64,000 nt of DNA. Source: Mycobacterium sp. E2479 (lineage in GTDB: Bacteria; Actinomycetota; Actinomycetes; Mycobacteriales; Mycobacteriaceae). Positions within the stretch are counted from its first letter, which is position 1; each line of letters starts with the position of its first letter. Location of the stretch: contig NZ_LZJR01000154.1 of NCBI RefSeq assembly GCF_001667925.1, forward strand, positions 1-64,000. Reading direction: 5' to 3'. A model generated the notes under the pieces. It was not told the origin of the DNA. It searched no databases and was given only the letters and a program-made list of their open reading frames with translations. The translations under genes and the position numbers were made by a program. Below, in pieces: positions 33,848 through 41,891 of this stretch.

Positions 33848-35233
33848 GTGAACGATGTCGCCTTCGCCGGCGCGGCAGCACACGCGCGCATGCTGGCCAA
33901 TGGTGAACTGACCGCGCCGGAGTTGCTCGAGGTCTACCTGGAGCGGATCGCCCGGCTGGACAGCCAGCTGCGCTGTTACCGCGTGGTGCTCGCCGACCAG
34001 GCTCGATATGAGGCTGCGGTGGCGCAGCAGCGCCTGGATGCAGGCGAGCGGCTACCGCTGCTCGGCGTGCCGGTCGCGATCAAGGACGATGTCGACGTCG
34101 CCGGCCAGGTGACGACGTTCGGCAGCGGCGGTCATCGACCCGCTGTCACCTCCGATGCGGAGGTGGTGCGCCGGTTGCGTTCGGCGGGTGCGGTGATCAT
34201 CGGCAAAACCAATGTGCCCGAGCTCATGATGTTTCCTTACACGGAGTCAACGGCCTTTGGCGCCACCCGTAACCCATGGGATCTGACCCGTACGCCGGGC
34301 GGCAGTAGCGGTGGGAGTGCCGCCGCGGTCGCTGCCGGGTTGGCTTCACTGGCATTGGGGTCCGATGGGGGCGGGTCTATTCGCATCCCGGCGACGTGGT
34401 GCGGGGTGTTCGGCCTGAAGCCGCAACGCGATCGCGTGCCGTTGGAACCGCACGACGACGCCTGGTACGGGCTGAGCGTCAACGGGCCGATCGCGCGCAC
34501 GGTGATCGACGCGGCCCTGTTTCTGGATGCGACGTCGACGGTGCCCGGTCCCGGTGGGGAGTTTGTGAGCGCGGCAGGGCGCAGCCCCGGCCGGTTGCGA
34601 ATCGCGTTGAGCACCAAGGTTCCAACCCCACTGCCGGTCAAAGTCGGCAAGGCGGAGTTAACGGCGGTCGACCAGGCCGGTGCTTTGCTTCGCGACCTCG
34701 GCCATGAAGTCATCACCGCCGACCCCCAATATCCGATTTCAGCGATGTTCGCCAACTATCTGCCCCGCTATTTGCGCGGCATCTGCGACGACGCGGACGC
34801 CCTCGCCCACCCGGAACGGCTGGAACCGCGCACCCGCAACATCGCCCGCTTGGGGTCATTCTTCTCGGACCGGCGAATGGAGGCCATCCGAGCGAACGAG
34901 GATGCTGTGATCTCGCGGATTCAGGCGATCTTCGACGATGTTGACGTCGTCGTCACCCCCGGCACCGCGACAGGCCCGTCCCGTATCGGTGCATTTCAAC
35001 GCCGCGGCGCCGTGTCGACACTGCTGAGGGTCGGACGATACGTTCCCTATCAACAGATTTGGAACCTGACCGGTCAGCCCGCGGCGGTGGTGCCGTGGGA
35101 CTTCGACCGGGACGGCCTGCCGATGTCGGTCCAACTCGTCGGCAGGCCGTATGACGAGGCGACCCTGTTGTCGCTGTCGGCACAGATCGAAGCGGCCCGA
35201 CCGTGGGCCGTCCACTTGCCGCCGATTTCATAA
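33848..35233 (+). CDS. amiB2: Amidase AmiB2 (amidase-signature family)
   Basis: A 461-residue Ser-cisSer-Lys hydrolase. Lys is in VPVAIKDDVDVAG (about residue 78), the cis-Ser and nucleophile in RTPGGSSGGSAAAVAAGLA, and the oxyanion region GSDGGGSIRIPATWCGVFGLKPQRDRVPLEPH. It would cleave an aliphatic or aromatic amide to acid and ammonia; the physiological substrate is unknown. The frame is open to 33782, but the GTG at 33848 fits both the Mtb N-terminus (D-x-A-F-A-G-A-A-A) and the -10 at 33836. Its stop codon is 8 nt from a repeat element. Confidence 0.92.
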   Translation: MNDVAFAGAAAHARMLANGELTAPELLEVYLERIARLDSQLRCYRVVLADQARYEAAVAQQRLDAGERLPLLGVPVAIKDDVDVAGQVTTFGSGGHRPAVTSDAEVVRRLRSAGAVIIGKTNVPELMMFPYTESTAFGATRNPWDLTRTPGGSSGGSAAAVAAGLASLALGSDGGGSIRIPATWCGVFGLKPQRDRVPLEPHDDAWYGLSVNGPIARTVIDAALFLDATSTVPGPGGEFVSAAGRSPGRLRIALSTKVPTPLPVKVGKAELTAVDQAGALLRDLGHEVITADPQYPISAMFANYLPRYLRGICDDADALAHPERLEPRTRNIARLGSFFSDRRMEAIRANEDAVISRIQAIFDDVDVVVTPGTATGPSRIGAFQRRGAVSTLLRVGRYVPYQQIWNLTGQPAAVVPWDFDRDGLPMSVQLVGRPYDEATLLSLSAQIEAARPWAVHLPPIS

Positions 35234-35241
35234 AGCTCCAA

Positions 35242-35334
35242 GCTTCGCCCGGCTGCGCCGCGCTCGCGATCACCCGCTGGGTCTATCGGCGGTGACCCGC
35301 TTCGCCCGGCTGCGCCGCGCTCGCGATCACCCGC
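35242..35334. repeat. Two tandem copies (57-bp period) of the dispersed palindromic repeat, GC-rich centre variant
   Basis: A 36-bp unit beginning GCTTCGCCCGGCTGCG and ending GCGATCACCCGC occurs identically at 35242-35277 and 35299-35334. GGTGA (35291-35295) and TCACC (35327-35331) are the outer arms of copy 2. The ends match the deaD array (22346), while the centre differs. Copy 2 forms the 3' end of the glycosylase gene at 35283. Confidence 0.85.
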
Positions 35335-35807
35335 CAGGCCGCGAGCTTGGCGCCCGGCCGCATCACGTGAGCCGGGCTGGTCGACGGCAGGCGTTGATAT
35401 CGGATTCGATCGGGCGCCGTCGCCAGCCTGCGGAAAAGGTCGGCGGCCTTGGCTCCGTTGAAGTACACCGTCTTGATAGTCGGATAATGCGCGAATAACT
35501 TACCAAAATCGTTGGCGGCTAGACTTTTTAGTTCAATCGCTGAGTCGGCGCTGCCGACCCGCCGACACGCGTGCAGGGCATCCCAGAGCGCGACACCATG
35601 GGACCGCAGGGCCGCCAGTCGTCTGTTGTAGGGTGCGGCCGCGTCAAAACCGAACAGTTCACCGGTGATCGACCAGAACGCATTACGTGGGTTGGCGTAG
35701 TACTGGCCCGTCGCCAGTGATTGCGCGCTGGGAAACGAACCCAGGATCAGCGTCCTGGCGCGCTCGTCGACGACCGGCGGGAGTCCCCGCAACAACGGTG
35801 TGCTCAT
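35283..35807 (-). CDS. DNA-deoxyinosine (hypoxanthine)-type glycosylase, UDG superfamily
   Basis: A 174-residue single-domain glycosylase. RTLILGSFPSAQSLATGQYYANPRNAFW near residues 18-45 is motif 1 of the Mug/hypoxanthine-DNA glycosylase branch, and LPSTSPAHV near 140 is motif 3. It would excise deaminated bases, giving the window two glycosylases within 5 kb. The last 15 codons (VIASAAQPGEAGHRR-stop) are encoded by the repeat at 35299-35334 and flank, so the natural C-terminus has probably been replaced. The ATG at 35807 is preceded in frame by a GTG; neither has a well-spaced ribosome site. Confidence 0.8.
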   Translation of the reverse strand: MSTPLLRGLPPVVDERARTLILGSFPSAQSLATGQYYANPRNAFWSITGELFGFDAAAPYNRRLAALRSHGVALWDALHACRRVGSADSAIELKSLAANDFGKLFAHYPTIKTVYFNGAKAADLFRRLATAPDRIRYQRLPSTSPAHVMRPGAKLAAWRVIASAAQPGEAGHRR

Positions 35808-35835
35808 CACCTCACATCATGGCTCGCCTTCGTTG

Positions 35836-35841
35836 TACGTT
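35836..35841 (+). promoter_or_regulatory. -10 element of leaderless adenylyl cyclase gene
   Basis: TACGTT, then GGCGAC, then GTG at 35848. Only 40 nt separate this start from the divergent glycosylase start at 35807. Confidence 0.5.
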
Positions 35842-35847
35842 GGCGAC

Positions 35848-36969
35848 GTGCAGGACGGTGCCGACGACAACATCGACGATTTGCTCGAGGGGCTCGAGGG
35901 AAGCGCACGCACCGAACGGGCCGAACTCATCAAATGGCTGTTCGAGCAGGGCGTCACCGCCGAGGAGATCCGCACGACGAATCCACCCCTGCTGCTGGCC
36001 ACGCGCCATCTCATCGGCGACGACGGTACCTACGTGTCCACCCGCGAAATCAGTGAGGCCCACGGCATCGACCTGGGGCTGCTTCAACGCGTGCAGCGCG
36101 CGATCGGTCTGGTCCGAGTCGATGACCCCGACGCGGTAGTGCACATGCGCGCCGACGGTGAGGCCGCGGCCTTCGCCCAGCGGTTCGTGGAGGTGGGGCT
36201 GGATCCCGAACAGGTGGTTCTGGTGGTGCAGGTGCTCGCCGAAGGACTGTCGCGGGCGGCTGAGGTGATGCGGTACTCGGCGCTTTCGGCGATCATGCGC
36301 CCAGGGGCCAGTGAGCTCGAAATCGCCAAGGCGTCAAAGGCTTTGGTGACCGAGATCGCGCCGATGCTGGGTCCGATGATCGAGCAGATGTTGTTCATGC
36401 AGTTGCGGCACATGATGGAGACCGAAGCGGTCAATGCCGCGGAGCGCGCGGCCGGCAAGCCGCTCCCTGGGGCGCGCCAAATCACCGTCGCCTTCGCGGA
36501 CCTGGTCGGCTTCACCCGGATCGGCGAGGCGGTATCGCCCGAGGAGCTGGGTCACCTGGCCAACCGGCTGGCCGTCCTCGCCCGGGACTTGAGCGTGCCA
36601 CCGGTGCGATTCATCAAGACCATCGGTGATGCCGTGATGTTTGTCTGCCCGACCCCGGGTCCCTTGCTCGACGTCATCCTGAAACTCGTGGAAGCCATCG
36701 ACACCGACAATGACTTTCCCCGATTGCGAGCGGGATTGGCCTCTGGAATGGCGGTGAGCCGCGCCGGCGACTGGTTCGGCAGCCCGGTCAATGTGGCAAG
36801 TCGCGTCACCAATGTGGCGCGCCCGGGCACCGTCTTGGTCGCCGATTCGGTGTGGGACGACATCGGCGACAGCGGTGAGTTCTCCGGGTCGTTCGCCGGC
36901 GCCCGCCGCCTCAAGGGCCTGAAGAACGAGGTGAAACTCTTTCGCATCCGGCGGGGCGACGGGGACTAA
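35848..36969 (+). CDS. Class IIIc adenylyl cyclase with N-terminal autoinhibitory domain (Rv1264 type)
   Basis: A 373-residue soluble cyclase making cAMP from ATP. Residues 1-190 form the pH-sensing regulatory domain (TRHLIGDDGTYVSTREISEAHGIDL, EAVNAAERAAGKPLPGARQ linker). The catalytic domain begins at ITVAFADLVGFTRIGE (metal Asp), then FIKTIGDAVMF (substrate Lys and second metal Asp) and GSPVNVASRVTN (transition-state Asn and Arg), so every catalytic residue is present. Mtb Rv1264 is activated at acid pH. The GTG at 35848 is chosen from the -10 spacing and the Mtb N-terminus (DDxNIDDLL). The mcr11/abmR region follows. Confidence 0.93.
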   Translation: MQDGADDNIDDLLEGLEGSARTERAELIKWLFEQGVTAEEIRTTNPPLLLATRHLIGDDGTYVSTREISEAHGIDLGLLQRVQRAIGLVRVDDPDAVVHMRADGEAAAFAQRFVEVGLDPEQVVLVVQVLAEGLSRAAEVMRYSALSAIMRPGASELEIAKASKALVTEIAPMLGPMIEQMLFMQLRHMMETEAVNAAERAAGKPLPGARQITVAFADLVGFTRIGEAVSPEELGHLANRLAVLARDLSVPPVRFIKTIGDAVMFVCPTPGPLLDVILKLVEAIDTDNDFPRLRAGLASGMAVSRAGDWFGSPVNVASRVTNVARPGTVLVADSVWDDIGDSGEFSGSFAGARRLKGLKNEVKLFRIRRGDGD

Positions 36970-37120
36970 CGGGCACGCTGCCCGCAAGGATGACACAAGG
37001 GCAGGCCCGGCGCGACTCTAGGGGGCGTCTGACTCCGTCTTACGCGTGTCCTACGCGGCCGGATTCCTACCCCGTGTTCCGGCACTTCGAATTGGTCGCT
37101 TCCGGGCCTGCTTCGCTAAC

Positions 37121-37262
37121 CAAAATACGCCGTCGAACAGCCCAGATCAACGGCTTTTCTCAGTCGGGTTGTGCCCTGGGAAACCCCTGGCCTGGCGCCG
37201 GACAAGGGGGGAGGCGCTCCTCCTTTCTGCCCAGTGTTTCGCTGCTGGAGAAACGGTGTTCC
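37121..37262 (-). ncRNA. mcr11: Candidate Mcr11 small RNA
   Basis: The 324-nt gap 36970-37293 lies between Rv1264- and Rv1265-type genes, exactly where Mtb encodes the abundant sRNA Mcr11, divergent from abmR (Rv1265). On the minus strand a GGAGG-AGCG-CCTCC hairpin lies near 37205-37222, and an 8-bp hairpin followed by TATTTTGG closes the region (37121-37154). The 5' end is my estimate from the abmR promoter region; no confident -10 was found. Position and terminator are the evidence; the RNA sequence was not compared. The rest of the gap (36970-37120) shows nothing I recognise. Confidence 0.5.
37129..37154. terminator. Bidirectional intrinsic terminator
   Basis: GCCGTCGA (37129-37136) pairs with TCAACGGC (37147-37154), eight pairs with one G-T wobble on the minus-strand RNA and a 10-nt loop. 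The plus strand continues TTTTCT; the minus strand continues GTATTTTGG. It can end both the cyclase mRNA and the minus-strand sRNA. Such T-tract terminators are uncommon in mycobacteria. Confidence 0.65.
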
Positions 37263-37293
37263 CCTAACTTTGCAACGATGTAATCATGTAATC

Positions 37294-37878
37294 ATGAAGT
37301 CCCACCACACACACGGGCGGCGGTACGGCCGCCCCGGGGGTTGGCAGCAAGCCCAGCAACCAGACGCCAGCGACGCCGCGGAATGGTTCGCCGGACGTCT
37401 TCCGGATGATTGGTTCGACGACGACCCCACGGTGGTCGTCGACCGCGAAGAAATCACCGTCATCGGGAAGCTCCCGGATCCGACGAGCGCGGAAGGCGAA
37501 GCGAGCGAGGCCCGCGCGGCCGGGCGAGCTTCACGATTCCGCGAAGAAACCCGGTCGGAGCGCATGCGCATCGCCGACGAAGCGCAAGATCGTTATGGAC
37601 GCAAGGTTTCCTGGGGCGTGGAGGTCGGCTCTAGGACAGGCACCGAGCGAATTCTGTTCACCCACATCGCAGTACCGGTCATGACTCGGCTGAAGCAACC
37701 CGAACGCCAGGTGCTGGACACGTTGGTCGATGCCGGTGTCGCCCGCTCCCGCGCGGATGCCCTCGCGTGGTCGGTGAAGCTGGTCGGTGAACACGCCGAC
37801 GAGTGGCTGGCCAAATTGCGCGACGCCATGTCGGCGGTCGACGATCTACGCGCCCAGGGACCTGACCTGCAGTCGTGA
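37294..37878 (+). CDS. abmR: AbmR-type regulator (Rv1265)
   Basis: A 194-residue cytosolic protein. In Mtb AbmR is an ATP-binding DNA-binding regulator that activates mcr11 (recalled). The N-terminus is short and His/Arg/Gly-rich; residues 30-65 (AAEWFAGRLPDDWFDDDPTVVVDREEITVIGKLPD) and 140-190 (QPERQVLDTLVDAGVARSRADALAWSVKLVGEHADEWLAKLRDAM) are strongly conserved. The latter contains a ribbon-helix-helix-like ARSRADALAWSVKLV. The ATG at 37294 lies in the direct repeat ATGTAATC-ATGTAATC-ATGAAG; TAACTT at 37265-37270 is a candidate -10. It converges on pknH. Confidence 0.85.
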   Translation: MKSHHTHGRRYGRPGGWQQAQQPDASDAAEWFAGRLPDDWFDDDPTVVVDREEITVIGKLPDPTSAEGEASEARAAGRASRFREETRSERMRIADEAQDRYGRKVSWGVEVGSRTGTERILFTHIAVPVMTRLKQPERQVLDTLVDAGVARSRADALAWSVKLVGEHADEWLAKLRDAMSAVDDLRAQGPDLQS

Positions 37879-37908
37879 CAAGGCCGCAGCGCTTTAGTGG
37901 TGCGACGG

Positions 37909-39777
37909 TTAACCTTCCGGCTTTTCGCTGTCGATCTTGGCGACGATCTTGTCGGCGATCTGGCCGCCCTGATCGCTGATGTGGTACCCGCACGCGTTGA
38001 TGTCGACGACTACGTTGTTGGCCACGCTGAGGGCCCGCTGACACTCCCAGCCGTCCGCGCCCTCCTGGGTGTCCATCAGCGTGACCTTCGGTGGGGCGCC
38101 CTGAACCTGGGCGAAGGTCCACCGATAGGTCTTGCTCTTGTTCGTGACGGTCACCGTCTTGCCGGCGCAGCCCTTCCACTTTTCTGCGGAGTTCTCCACG
38201 AAGCTCTTGGCCTTGTCGGCGGACGGAAAAAGCACCACGGCCTGGTTGACCCAGTGATCGTAGTTATCGCCCGGCTCCGAAGACACCAGTCCACTGACGG
38301 CCGAGTAGCCGGTGCCCGCGTACACACGATCCTGGGTGGTGTAGAGCGCGCCCTGGCAATCGGGCGCGGACACCGTCACCGAGGAGGTGTCCGTCGACGT
38401 GATTGGTTTGCCCGGCTGCATCGATGACGAGCCCATCACCGCGTTGATATCGGCCGCGCTGAGCAGCAGCGCGCTGAGGCGTTCGGGCCCCAACGGCGCG
38501 GCCTGCGGCAGTTCCGGTTTGGGTCGAACGACCAGCCAGATACCGACCCCGCTCGCGATGACCACGAGCACCACGGCGACGGCCACAATGATCGGCCAGA
38601 CATTGCGCTGCGGCTTGGGCGCGGGCTGACCCCAAGGCGTCGAGCTGGTGAACTGGGGCGGGCCGCCCCAGTTGGCGTTGCCGCCTTGGTAATAGGGCGG
38701 CGCGGGTTGTCCGGCCGCGAGGATCGGGCCGCTGGTTGGGGCCCACGCTTGAGGGCTCTGCGACGGTATCGGACCGGAACTGGGGGTCGGGTCGAATGGC
38801 GATGGTGGCGGGGTGTTGTACGTGGGCTGGTACGCCGGTGGAGGCGCTGGAGCGGCGTGGGCCTGCGCGCCGGGGATGTCCGCGGTGGGCAGGGCGGCTT
38901 CCTGGCTGCGACGCAATATAGTGGCGGCTCGGTCTTGATCGGGGTTGCTGAGCGCTTCCTTGGCGGCCAGGGCCAGGTCACCCGCGCTGGCATAGCGGTC
39001 TTCGGGCTTTTTGGCCATGCCACGGGCGATCACCGCGTTAAAGGCCTTGGGGACGCCCGGGCGCTGCTCGCTGGGCGCGGGGATGGGGTCCATCATGTGC
39101 GCGGAGACCAGCACGCCGGCGCTGTCGGCTCGATAGGGCGGGGATCCGGTCAAGCACTCGAACAGCACGCAGGCCAGCGCGTAGATGTCGGCGCGGTAGG
39201 TGACCTCCGCATCGGAAAACCGTTCTGGGGCCATGTATTTCCAGGTGCCGACCGCGGTGCCGAGCTGCGTGAGCTTCTCGTCGGTGGTTGCGCTGGCGAT
39301 GCCGAAGTCGACCAGATAGGCGAAGTCATCGCGGGTGACCAGGATGTTCTGCGGTTTGATGTCGCGGTGCATCACTCCGGCAGCGTGGGCGGCGTCGAGC
39401 GCGGATGCGATCTGGGTGATGATGGCGACCGCGCGGGGTGGAGTCAGCGGGCCGAAGCGCTTGAGCACACTGTCCAGATCGGTGCCCTCGACCAAGCGCA
39501 TCTCCAGAAACATCTGGCCGTCGATCTCGCCGTAGTCGTGCACCGGCACCACGTGCGGTTCCTGCAAACGACCGGCGGTGCGTGCTTCGCGTTTCAACCG
39601 CTCACGAAAGACCGGGTCTCTGCTGAAGCTTTCGGAGAGGAGTTTGACCGCAACCGTCCACTCCTTGACGGTGTGTTCGGCTTCGTAGACCTCACCCATC
39701 CCACCACGCCCCAGCAGCCGTTTTAGGTGGTAAGGGCCGAACATCGACCCCGCCCGCGAGGACTGCTCGTCACTCAT
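37909..39777 (-). CDS. pknH: Serine/threonine protein kinase PknH with extracellular sensor domain
   Basis: A 622-residue transmembrane kinase. Kinase domain 15-275: Gly-loop LLGRGGMGEVYEAEH, catalytic Lys in VAVKLL, HRDIKPQN, DFGIAS, activation loop TTDEKLTQLGTAVGTWKYMAPE. A Pro-rich linker (about 300-385) leads to one membrane segment (388-410). The extracellular PknH sensor domain has four cysteines (DCQGA, KGCAG, WECQRA, NACGY), fitting two disulfides. The ATG at 39777 has GAAGGA six nt upstream and reproduces the Mtb start. In Mtb PknH phosphorylates the adjacent regulator EmbR; here embR is absent and the next gene upstream is an ABC exporter. Confidence 0.93.
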   Translation of the reverse strand: MSDEQSSRAGSMFGPYHLKRLLGRGGMGEVYEAEHTVKEWTVAVKLLSESFSRDPVFRERLKREARTAGRLQEPHVVPVHDYGEIDGQMFLEMRLVEGTDLDSVLKRFGPLTPPRAVAIITQIASALDAAHAAGVMHRDIKPQNILVTRDDFAYLVDFGIASATTDEKLTQLGTAVGTWKYMAPERFSDAEVTYRADIYALACVLFECLTGSPPYRADSAGVLVSAHMMDPIPAPSEQRPGVPKAFNAVIARGMAKKPEDRYASAGDLALAAKEALSNPDQDRAATILRRSQEAALPTADIPGAQAHAAPAPPPAYQPTYNTPPPSPFDPTPSSGPIPSQSPQAWAPTSGPILAAGQPAPPYYQGGNANWGGPPQFTSSTPWGQPAPKPQRNVWPIIVAVAVVLVVIASGVGIWLVVRPKPELPQAAPLGPERLSALLLSAADINAVMGSSSMQPGKPITSTDTSSVTVSAPDCQGALYTTQDRVYAGTGYSAVSGLVSSEPGDNYDHWVNQAVVLFPSADKAKSFVENSAEKWKGCAGKTVTVTNKSKTYRWTFAQVQGAPPKVTLMDTQEGADGWECQRALSVANNVVVDINACGYHISDQGGQIADKIVAKIDSEKPEG

Positions 39778-39839
39778 TCCTAATCCTTCCAAACCGACCC
39801 CTGGACTGCCGGTCTCATCCAAGACTTTGTGGACAGACA

Positions 39840-39870
39840 CATGATTGCAACCCGTGACTGAGCAATCATG
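39840..39870. promoter_or_regulatory. Inverted repeat upstream of pknH (operator candidate)
   Basis: CATGATTGC (39840-39848) and GCAATCATG (39862-39870) are a perfect 9-bp inverted repeat with a 13-nt spacer, 63 nt before the pknH start. This is the most ordered feature of the 200-nt gap between pknH and the exporter genes. Confidence 0.5.
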
Positions 39871-39977
39871 ACGGTAAGCGCCCACCCGTCTCACCGCACG
39901 ATAACGGGAGCAATTGCCGCGCGTGTCAGCACGGGTCGGCTTGCCGAGGTCCCACCCTCGCGGCCGCAGATCCGGCG

Positions 39978-41891
39978 CTAGGCCTGGGTCATCGCGTAAT
40001 ACGCGCCCCGCCGGGCGACCAACTGGGCGTGACTGCCCTGTTCGACAATCCGACCGCTCTCGATCACCAGAATTCGGTCGGCATCACGGATCGTCGAAAG
40101 TCGGTGCGCGACGATAAAACTCGTGCGATCGCGACGCAGTTCACACATCGCGTGCTGAATAAGAGCCTCGGTGCGGGTATCGACCGAACTGGTCGCCTCG
40201 TCGAGGATCAACAATTGTGGGCGGGCCAGAAATGCGCGTGCGATGGTGATCAGTTGCTTTTCGCCGGCGCTGATGTTGGCGCCGTCACCGCTGATTCGGG
40301 TCTGATAGCCGGCCGGCAACGCCTGCACAAAACGATCGACGTAGGCGGCTTTGGCGGCGTCGAGAACATCGTCTTCACTGGCATTGGGACGTCCGTAGGC
40401 GATGTTCTCCAGGATCGTTCCGTCGAAAAGCCACGTGTCCTGCAGCACCATGCCGATTCGAGACCGCAGCGACTGCCTGTCCATCGTGGTGATGTCGACA
40501 CCGTCGAGCAGGATCTGGCCCGCGTCGACGTCGTAGAACCGCATCAGCAGGTTCACCAGCGTGGTTTTGCCCGCTCCGGTCGGACCGACGATCGCGACCG
40601 TGCTGCCCGGCTCGGCCACCATGGACAGGTCTTCGATCACCGGGATGCCCGGGCGGTAGGCAAAGCTCACGTGAGCGAATTCGACGCGCCTACCCGGTCG
40701 GGGTGTGGTGCCCGCCGGGCCGGATTGGGCGGCAGGCATGGGATCCGGCGATTCCTCGGGTTCGTCGAGCAGCGTGAAGACGCGTTCGGCGCTGGCCGCC
40801 CCTGATTGCAGAGTGTTGTACATGCCGGCCAGCTGGCTCAGTGGTGAATTGAATTGCCGCACATATTGAATGAACGCCTGGATGTTGCCCAGTGTGATCT
40901 GACCGGTGGCCACCTGCAGGCCACCGGTCACCGCAACGGCGACGTAGCCGAGGTTGCCGATGAACGTCGTCGCCGGTGCCACCAGCCCGGAAAAGAATTG
41001 GGCCCCGAAGCTGGCGTGGTAGACGTCCTCGTTGAGGTTGCGGAATTGCTCGCGCGCGGCGGCCTGGTGGCCGAACGTCGTGACCACGGTGAAACCGCTG
41101 TAGGTCTCCTCGATGTGGGCATTGAGGCGCCCGATGCTTGTCCACTGGGCGACGAACAGCCGCTGGGAACGTCGCGCGATCGCTCGCGTCGCCAGCAGTG
41201 ACAACGGCACTGTCAGCACGGTGATCGCCACCAGCAGCGGCGAGATGGACAGCATCATCGCGAGCACCGCCACGACGGTCAAAACCGCTGTCAGCAGCTG
41301 GCTGATCGTCATCGACAGCGAGGTTTGGATGTTGTCGATGTCGTTGGTGACGCGGCTGAGCAGTTCACCACGTTGCCGGCCATCGAAGAAGGACAACGGC
41401 AATCGGTGGACTTTGTTTTCGACATCGGAACGCAGCGTCACCATGGTGCGCTGCACGGTGACATTGAGCAGCCGGGCCTGCGCCCAAATCAGCACCGCGG
41501 AAACGAGATAAAGTCCGAGGGCCAGCGTCAGGGTTCGGGCGACCGCCCCGAAGTCCACGCCGTGGCCCGGCACCACGTTCATTCCGGACAGCAAGTCGGC
41601 GAAAGTGTTGTCGCCTCGGCTGCGTGCGGCGGCGACGGCCTGCGCCTTGGTGATTCCGGCCGGGAGCCGGCGGCCGATGACGCCGTTGAACAGCAAATCG
41701 GTGGCATGCCCCAGGACCCGCGGCACGACCACTCCGATCGCCGTGCCGGTGATTCCCAAGACCATCACCGCTATGCACAATCGCCGTTGCGGCGCAAGCT
41801 GTTTCACCAGGCGGGCGGCCGCGCCCCAGAAGTCACGCGAACGCGTGACGGGAGCGGGCCGGCTGGCCGTCGTGGTGGCCGCCCGGGTCAC
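39978..41891 (-). CDS. ABC exporter half-transporter (Rv1272c type), catalytic Walker B partner
   Basis: A 637-residue half-transporter: six membrane segments in residues 30-330, then an ATPase domain with Walker A GPTGAGKTTL, Walker B LLILDEATSS carrying the catalytic Glu, and H-loop IVAHRLSTIRDAD. The signature is ISAGEKQLITIARA, not LSGGQ. With the neighbour it forms a heterodimer (type IV exporter fold). Mtb Rv1272c-Rv1273c has been linked to lipid uptake/export (recalled). The long upstream-open frame is ignored: the GTG at 41891 overlaps the stop of the partner (GTGA), so the two are coupled. Confidence 0.9.
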   Translation of the reverse strand: MTRAATTTASRPAPVTRSRDFWGAAARLVKQLAPQRRLCIAVMVLGITGTAIGVVVPRVLGHATDLLFNGVIGRRLPAGITKAQAVAAARSRGDNTFADLLSGMNVVPGHGVDFGAVARTLTLALGLYLVSAVLIWAQARLLNVTVQRTMVTLRSDVENKVHRLPLSFFDGRQRGELLSRVTNDIDNIQTSLSMTISQLLTAVLTVVAVLAMMLSISPLLVAITVLTVPLSLLATRAIARRSQRLFVAQWTSIGRLNAHIEETYSGFTVVTTFGHQAAAREQFRNLNEDVYHASFGAQFFSGLVAPATTFIGNLGYVAVAVTGGLQVATGQITLGNIQAFIQYVRQFNSPLSQLAGMYNTLQSGAASAERVFTLLDEPEESPDPMPAAQSGPAGTTPRPGRRVEFAHVSFAYRPGIPVIEDLSMVAEPGSTVAIVGPTGAGKTTLVNLLMRFYDVDAGQILLDGVDITTMDRQSLRSRIGMVLQDTWLFDGTILENIAYGRPNASEDDVLDAAKAAYVDRFVQALPAGYQTRISGDGANISAGEKQLITIARAFLARPQLLILDEATSSVDTRTEALIQHAMCELRRDRTSFIVAHRLSTIRDADRILVIESGRIVEQGSHAQLVARRGAYYAMTQA

